Shown here: one piece after another, positions 1-9,000 of the stretch
Numbering within the stretch: the first letter of the stretch is position 1
Layout: every line of letters begins with the position of its first letter
DNA from: CAXBNB01 sp040151475
Lineage (GTDB): Bacteria > Bacteroidota > Bacteroidia > Cytophagales > Cyclobacteriaceae
Reading direction: 5' to 3'
Length of the DNA stretch: 64,000 bases
NCBI RefSeq assembly: GCF_040151475.1
Contig: NZ_JBDKWG010000122.1
Location: 1 to 64,000, forward strand
The notes under the pieces: generated by a model
Databases searched by the model: none
Told to the model about the DNA's origin: nothing
What the model saw: only the letters and a program-made list of their open reading frames with translations
Position numbers and translations under genes: made by a program

Positions 1-3000
1 CTGTGCCACCTGAGGCGGTCAGCAGGTTGCCTTGCGCATCGGCCAACTGAACCGTTACCGTACTCGTACTGGCTCCATCGGCTACTACCGGACTGGTTGC
101 TGCTATTGTCGTATTCCCATTGGTTGGATCGGCTGAGCCAGGGGTAAAGACCACCTGTACCGGACTGCCATTGACTACTGTGTCATCTACTGTGTCGTCA
201 TTATCTGTGTCTATCTGGGCGGTCACATCGGCCGTACCTGCTGCCATGGAGGTCAATGTCACGCTCACTTGGCCACTCGCATCCGTCTGCAATGCGCCCG
301 TACTGCTCAACGTGCCCAAGGTCGTGGCAAACTGGATTTCTACGCCAGCCAGTGCCAAATCATCTCCATTTTCATTCTTTAACTGGACGGTGATCGTAGC
401 TTCTTCTGAGCCATCGGCTACCCTCGTTAAGGCCACCCCACTGATTAAGGTACCTGTGGCTGTTGCACTAGGGTCATCATCTGTGATGGTATAGGTAGTG
501 ATTATTTCTGTAGTAGCACCTCCATCAGCATCTCCAATTGATAATGATGTACCCGGATTTTGCAAAGTCAAAATAATTGTCTCATTAGGCTCTGGGGTAT
601 TATCATCTGTAATACTCAAATTCAGGTCACTTACACCAACAATATCAACAGTTTGGGCCATACTATAATCTGCTGCAGGTATAGTAACAGTAACCGGAGA
701 TGGGACATTAAAAGCATAATCCGTACTCCCAATTGCCGTACCACTAAAGGCTACTTCAACAGTAGCATCACTCAAAATAATTCCACCCTGAACAGTCAGG
801 CTTGGAAGGTTTCCACCTAACGTTTCATCATCAGAGGAAGTGGCATCAGTAAATTCTACCAAAATTGGAATTGCAGCAATAGTGAAATATTCTCCGTCAC
901 TTAAATCCAATGTCAATTCCCAATCTGTACCATTGAGGGTCATTAACTCGGGCACATCATCCGAAAAATTTGTATCCGTACTTTTAATCAGGTACACATT
1001 GGATAGTGTAGCAGGCAACTTGGACGCAAGGCTACTGCTATTCGCAGGTATGCTAATTTCCACATTACCAATCGCTCCCTCTTCATGCACCAACCAACTT
1101 CTACCTAATATTTCATAATTGGCAGGAGCTCCTGTGGTACTAAATTCTGCAATAGATCCATTGTTATTCCCTACAGTTAAAAAATTCAAATCTGCACCAA
1201 AAGTGCTGGCATTTGAAGTATTGTCTACAGCTATTGCTCCCAGAGCTAATGTGACCAATGCATCACTATTGACGGATTTAGATTGTTTTTGACTCAGCGC
1301 AGAGTTATCATCACGACCTATACCAAAAATATCGTTATTGTAAGAAGACGCATTCGTGGCGTCCTTATCCCACATTTCCGTAGTTCCATCGCTGGCTAGG
1401 TAATCTTGTGGTGCAGTTTGGTCTAATGTGATACCGTATTTTAGAGCAAGGTAAGATTCGATTCTTTGGCGATCTGTAACCGATCCATCTTCCCCATAGA
1501 TAATAACTTCTGAAATATCCCCATCCCAGTGATTTGTCCCCGTCCCAGAGACTCCTATAGGTAATGTTGTTAAATCACCTGGGGATGCCCCTGCCTGTGT
1601 AGTGGAAGCATCAAGCCCATTGATACGTGCAATATTAGTCCCCAATGCTATTCGTGCACTGAACAATCGACTTATTCCCATAGAGTAGTCACCAATATTT
1701 CCAACTACTGAAGTTGTACCATCTACAGTATGTTCTAAACCAGTACCATTATTAACAACCAAGTTATATTGGTCTTCAGTGCTACCTAACAACTCTTGCT
1801 GCGAATTAGAACTAGTAGAACCTACCGCAAATATTTCATAATCGCCATTAACACCAAGTCCGCCTGGAGCACTAACATCCATCTGATTTGTACTAAAGGT
1901 CAACGTTGTATTAAAATTGGCAGTGCTTGAAGTACCATCAGGGTTTCCATCTGAAGCGGTCGCATTGTTTTCATTCACAGACTGGTCGTCCCATTGGGTT
2001 ACTGTGGCTCCCCCTGTCACACCTACATCTGCTTTTAACCAAAGACTAAGGTTACCAGCCACTCCTCCAGGTGCGGTATTATCCAGGAAATTTAACGGTA
2101 CATTACTTTCATGAACCGCCCCTGAACCGGAATTGGTCACAATGGAAGCATCCGCCCCAACAAATGCTGAGTTGGTAAACTGAAAGTTTAGCGAGTTTAC
2201 GTTTTCTGAATCATCATGATTGGTTGCAGTTCCTGTAAAGGTAAGAACAGCACTATATCCGTTTACAGCAACTGTCAAGGCAGGAGTTAGCCCTGCAGGC
2301 AGGTTGGTTATAATGTAGTCGGAAGTATGTGTCAGGGTCGTGCCAGCATCAGAAAGCTGATCGCCAGAAATGTGTATAGTCAATGGAGTAGCATTATCAA
2401 TTGACCCATCATTTATCAGGTTTTCGCCATACTCTCCCAGCGTTGTTGCCACAACTGAATTGCCAACTCCTAAATCTGCAACACCGTACAGTCTGATACC
2501 ATCCGATGAAATACCAAACCCCGTGTTGTTAGGGATGGTACCAGAATAGATTGACAAACCAGGATCCACAGATACAGAAGTGGAAATGACTGTTGTAATG
2601 TCGTATGATGTGCTTAGGGTGCGCCCTACCAATTTGTCTCCACCTGAAGAAGAAAATTCGTATAGGATCGTACCATCCTGATTGAAGAAAATATCCATAC
2701 ACTTATCAGAAGCCACACCACTGAGTGTATTTCCGGTGACCACCGCAGTTGAAACATCGAAGGCAGTAAGAGAATACTCAGTGATTAAATTGGCACTCGC
2801 TTGAGATACAAGCATTATTGTTCCTGTATTATTAAATTCTATCGCTGTAGCTTCTGCCAGACCTGTTGAAAGAGATTGACCAGAACCAGTATAATAGGCA
2901 TTGATAACATCATAGGCTGTGCCAAGAAAGTACTCTTCAATTGTCCCAGCACCCAGCAATACAAACATCTTAGTTCCATCACTACTGAATGTGAAGGCTT

Positions 3001-6000
3001 CAGCCCTTGTACCATACACACCATTAAAGCCAGTATCAAAAACTTTACCTGTACTGGAAAGAGTAGTTACGTCAAAAGCAGTAGTTGCATTGTATTCCCT
3101 GATTTCGCCTGAAGGAATACCGGATGTTCCATCGTCTCCAAGTACATAGGCCGTCATTCCATCGGGAGTAAAATGAATGTCAACTCCGGTAATATTGCTA
3201 TCTGTTCCTGCTGCTGTAGGAGCGATTGTGAAGTTTCCCCCGCCGAAGGGTACATACCCCAAGTATGGTTCTTTAACAGGAGCAGCAATCGCCAATGTGA
3301 ATTCATTGCCGTCATTCAAATCCAATCCTGTAATCCTCCAAATATCACTGCCCTGATCTATCAATGACACAGGCGTTTCATCAGCCAGACTACCATCATT
3401 ATTGGTATCGACAATGAGGAAATAAGGCAGGCTCTGCGTTGTAGCTGGCACATCAAATTCTGCATCTGCCATATTGAAATCCAACTGTAACGTACCTACT
3501 TCACCCGACTCTTGTACACTCCATTGGCGTGACAATATATTCAAGCCCGTTGGAGCTCCTGTAGCAGTAAATGTTGCTGCACCGTCATTATTCCCAATCG
3601 TAAGAAATTCACGATTGCCAATATCCGTGAAATTATAACTTGTTGGAAGGTTGCTATCGTCCGTACTTTCACCCTCGGCAAGTAAAGTTACGATGGCATC
3701 ACTATTTATCGACTTGGATTTGAGCTGCCCCAAGGCAGAAGCATCGTCCCTTCCTATCCCAAAAATATCATTATTATGCGTCGCTGCATCAGAAGCATCC
3801 TTGTCCCACATCTTCGTAACCCCATCTGATGCGATGTAACCCGTTCCAGTGCTTTGATCTAAGGTAATGCCATATTTAAGTGCAAAATAAGACTGAACCC
3901 TTTGCACATCCACTCCAATGTCAATATTGGAGTCGTAATAAATAATCTCAGCTATATTCCCATCGAAGACATTAGCAGTGCCATCATGACCTATAACAAA
4001 ATCGGATGATATAGGGGCTACATTTCCCACATTCGTAAAGCTGGCTAAACTTCCATCGTCATATATTGTTGAGCTGCCAGCATCATTTCGAGTAGCCGTG
4101 AATCCTCTATATTCTAATCTGGTGGTGGATGCGGGATCAATATTTTGAGTGGTACCATTAAATGCTTCTACTCCCGCATATTCCGTTTTAAAAATATTGC
4201 CATGAGCTACTGAAACAGAATTGTCCAAGTTGGCTTTATAAACCATAAAAACGCTGATATTATCCCCAACAGAAAAGCTTGGAGTAGATAAGCCATATCC
4301 CTGATTATTAGCTTCTCTGGTAAACTCAATTGTAGTATTGAAATTGAAAAACTCACTGTCGGAGGTATTATATTTTATAGTGGATGCAGCTGTTGGTGGA
4401 ACCGTGGTGCCCAGAAGCGAAGTAGTAGCATTGTTATCGGATTTATCTACCCAATTGGTAATATCTGTGCCATCGGTTGTCACTCCTCCGTTATCATCCG
4501 CTTTAAACCAAAGCCTGGCAGTCGCTCCTACCCCTCCCGGACTTATCTGTACCGCAGCGAGGGTGAAAAACAGGTCGTCAGCCAAGGTCACCCCTGTGAT
4601 CTCCCCGTTGGCATCTAGTGGCCCCAATTGAGTATATCCTGAAGAAAAATCCCCGTCTGCATCTGAAATAAGGTAGTAAGTGGTAGCAGCAGTTTGTCCA
4701 AACCCATCAAATTTCAGGTTTACCGCTCCCACACTTCCCGTATTATCCACTTTCCATTCCCTTGCTATCCGTCCCTGATAGACGGCAATGTCCAATTCGG
4801 AAGTCTGAAGTGTTAATACCCCACCATCATTGGCCACTGTCAAAAATTGTAAGTCGTTGGTATGTGCTGTGGTACGGGCTGGATCGTTGTTTGTAGTAGC
4901 AAAGTCATTGTCAAGTGCTATGGTCACAATTGCCCCTGAATTGGAAGATCTACTTATACGCTGATCAAGCTCCGAAGCATCATCCCTACCTATACCAAAT
5001 ACGTCAACATCAAAGGTTCCGTTGGTTTCCGTTCCATCATTGGTCCAAATAGGAGACCCATTGGAAGCTATATAGTTGGTAGCTGAAGTTTGATCCAGTG
5101 TAATCCCATATTTTAGAGCCATGTAAGATTGTACTTTCTGTAAATCAGTACCGAATAAATCATCGGTATAGACCACTATTTCACTGATCAATCCCTCCCA
5201 ATCTTCTCCTCCATTATCAGAATCACCTCCAATAGTCGTTTCTATAGTGCCATCAGTGCTTACGTGTGCAGATCCTTTACTCCCTCTATTGCCATCATAC
5301 CCAATAGTGGCATCCGTTGATGACCAAGAGTAATCAAAAAGTGATAATTTATTCGGTATAAATGTTCCCTCTGCGGGTTGAAAGTCACTACCATCAAAAA
5401 TGTTGGTTAATGCATCCTTAGTACCCAATTGTGGATCTTGACCTCCTGTGCCTGCTGTACCAAATCCAATAATACTATTGTAACCGCTTGTGGTTGGTTG
5501 GCTGGCAATGGTGAATACTGAACCATCCTGACTGGCTGCAAAAGTGGCTGTGGTAAGATTGACCAATTCTGCGTTAGCAGCAGCAAAATCAAGTGTATTG
5601 ATGAAATTATTGGTTTGATTTCCTACAACCAGCGTTGGTGCTGCATTTCGTTCAACAACATCAATGCCTATAAAGGATTGATCCTGCCAATAACTTACTT
5701 CGTCCCCTACAACAGCAGGATCAGTTCCTGCCACATCATCAAATACTCCATTGTCTGTTTTCAACCACAGTCCAAGGTTAGCAGTAACCCCACCGGGTGC
5801 TTTTTGAAATCTGGCCAAGGTAAAAGTGACCCCATCCAATAGCGTTACTCCTGTAAGTTCCCCATTGGCATCCAATTGGCCCAAAGTAGTAATGCTACTG
5901 GAAAAATCCCCATCAGTTGTAGTTACCAAATACCAATCTTCGTTGAACCCGTCAAACTTAAGATTGACGGCACCTACACTTCCAGTATTATCCACTCTCC

Positions 6001-9000
6001 ACTCCCTGACCAACCTCACCTGATATTCCAACAAATCAAGTTCTGAACTTTGATTGGTAAGAGTTCCTCCATTATTGCCAATCACTAAAAATTGCATATC
6101 ACTTGTGTGAGTCGTAGAACGGCCTGCATCGTTGTTGGCACTTATAAAATCATTGTCCAATGCGATGGTTACTACTGCATCGGAGAGTATTGATTTTGAA
6201 ACCCTCTGATCTAGTCCGCTATTGTCATCTCTGGCAATACCAAAAATATCATTGTCATACCCACCGCCCAAAGTCCAAACAGGAGTAGCATCTGAAGCCA
6301 GGTAATTGTGAGATAAGGTTGATCCATATTTTATTGCCAAATAGCTGTTGATTTTTTGTCTATCTGTCTGAGACAAAACGACAGAATATTCTATGATTTC
6401 CTGACCCCATCCGCTTTGTCCGTATGTGCTTCCTCCTCCAACAGTGAGGTAATTGTTAACAGATAGCGCCGCATTATTAATGGTTACATTATTAATACTT
6501 TCATCTCCATCAAAACCCACTATTGTTTGACTTCCTGGTTGATCAATAATAGCACTAATAATACCTGTCGTTCCTGTTGCCCATTCTTTACTCGTATTGT
6601 ATTGATTGTACTGGTAGGTTGTATAGTTTCCCTTGCTTCCTCCTGAGGCAAAAGGAGCAGAGATATAATGAATACTTACAGAATTTGCTCCTGGGTAGGT
6701 ATTGTAGCCAAATCCCCATCTATGAGAACCTCCATCTGAATTGGATGCACTTGAAAAACGCATAAAATGTGCGTAAATACTTCCCGGAGATGCCTGATTG
6801 TTGTGATATGCTGCGAATATACTATGCGACTTGGCATAGCTGCTGCCTGTCACCGTTTGATGTAATCTCGTCTTTCCTGTAAAATCAATATAAGGATTAA
6901 AATTACTTGAAGGTGTTCCAGAATTAAAGGTCGGTAATAAAGCTGTTGTACCCTGAGCTAAAACTGGATTATTTACAGAAAGAGATTCCTTATCACTCCA
7001 TTGAGTTACTGAGGAGCCCGAAGTTACTACATTTACGTTGGGATCTAACCAAAGATCAAGCCCAACAACAACCCCTCCCGGAGCTACTACAAAAGATGCA
7101 AAAGTAAAATACTGGCCATCTGTAAATGTAACATCTGCATAATTATACGTTACCCCGTTGATGGCTTGTGTATTGGCTGACATATCGGTAGCGATATCCG
7201 TACCATCAAAAGTTGCATCGCTACTTTGAATAAGTTTCAGGCTGTTCAAACCTTCTTCAGGCCACATTACCCTTACTGTTCCTAAAGAACCAGTATTGCT
7301 CACTTTCCAAATCGCAGGGAAACGATTATTCACACCATTAATACCTGTTAGAGATACAATGGGTTCTTTTTCTAATCCATTGTCGCCCCATAGTAAGAAT
7401 TGACCATCTGTGAAAGTACCAGCATTGTCGGCATTTGTATTTGCCATACCTGTTGTACCTATCAATACTTGTTCCCCTTCATTTACAGATTGTGATTGTT
7501 TTTGATTTAGTGCCGACAAATCATCTCTACCTATACCTGCTATGTTATTGTGATACGCTTGGTTAGCAGATGCATCCCAAACAATTGTTGTTCCATCTGA
7601 AAGTACATAATCTCCTTCATTTATACCATCTCCATTTGGGGCTTCAAATGGAGTTGTATTAAAATCAGTATCTGCATCTAGTGTTGAACCATACTTAATT
7701 GCCAAATATGTATTTACACGTTGTACTTGTGCATCCGTTAGTATGGTTGTGTAGCGAATATGCTCGGACATAGCTCCACCATAAAAATAATTTGGCGTAT
7801 TATTCCCATCTCTACGAGCCCCTAAATAATATGAGCCAACAACCCCTTGCTGAGCAGCTGATTGATTGCCTGAATATGTCTCTATTTTTGCGCCTCCGAA
7901 ATAATAATCTGCGGCTCCATCTGTAGCGGACGGTGTAGAGCTCCCGGTCATTATCATGCCGTGAATAGCAATATTTCCTATGGTTGCCAAATTTGGATAT
8001 GTATCAAATACATGTCCTCCCGACCCGGTATTGGGATAGGGTGTTTCTATAGATATCAGTGAAGCGGAACTGTAATAGAAGGATCTTCCTCCATTATTAG
8101 AAGTGTTATTATGGCGATTAAAACTCCAAAGTGAACTTGCCGTTACATTATCGGGTTTATCTACCGTGAATATGGAAATGTCATCACTATTAAGATCAGA
8201 GTCAAAAGCTCTGCCCAAATAACCCGAGGAATTAAATTCTATTGAAGGATTAAAGTTTGTTGCTTTTGTTATTGAATTGAAAGATTGTGCACCAGCACCA
8301 TTACTGCTATTATCAAAAACTTTAGTCGTTGTTACATCTGTCCAATATTCCACATTGTCAGAATCGTTAGCCAAAGTAACACCAGCATCAGAAAACACAT
8401 TTTGATCAGCCCTAAGCCAAAGGCGAAGGTCAGAAATCACTCCACCTGGAGATGGTGCTGTATAAGCCAATGTAAATACGTCTCCATCATTTAAATCAAC
8501 ACCTGTAAAGGTAGCTTTGCCTCCTATTACTACACCTCCAGTAATTACAGATGCATTGGTGAAATTGCCATCTCCATCAGTATCTATAAGAAGTTCAATA
8601 TTCGATGCTAGTGAAGATACATTGTCAAAAGCTATAGTCAAATTACTTACATTACCAATTTCTGAAACTTTCCATTCTCTAGCTAAACGATATGCGGCTG
8701 ATGCAGCTCCTGATAATTCGGTACTTTGCAAATCTGTACTTCCATCATCATTGCCCCATACCAAAAAGTTCTTGTCTGCGGCAAGAGTGTTCGCATTTGT
8801 AGGATTGTCCACTGCGATTGCTCCCAGACCAATGGTTACTATATCGTCTACATTTATAGATTTGGATTGTTTTTGATTAAAAAATCCATCGTCATCCCTA
8901 CCAATACCTGTAACATCATTGGTATAAGCCGCATTGACGGTGGCATCCCAAACTTTAGTGGTGCCATCACTAGCAAAATAATCGGTAGCGACTGTTTGGT

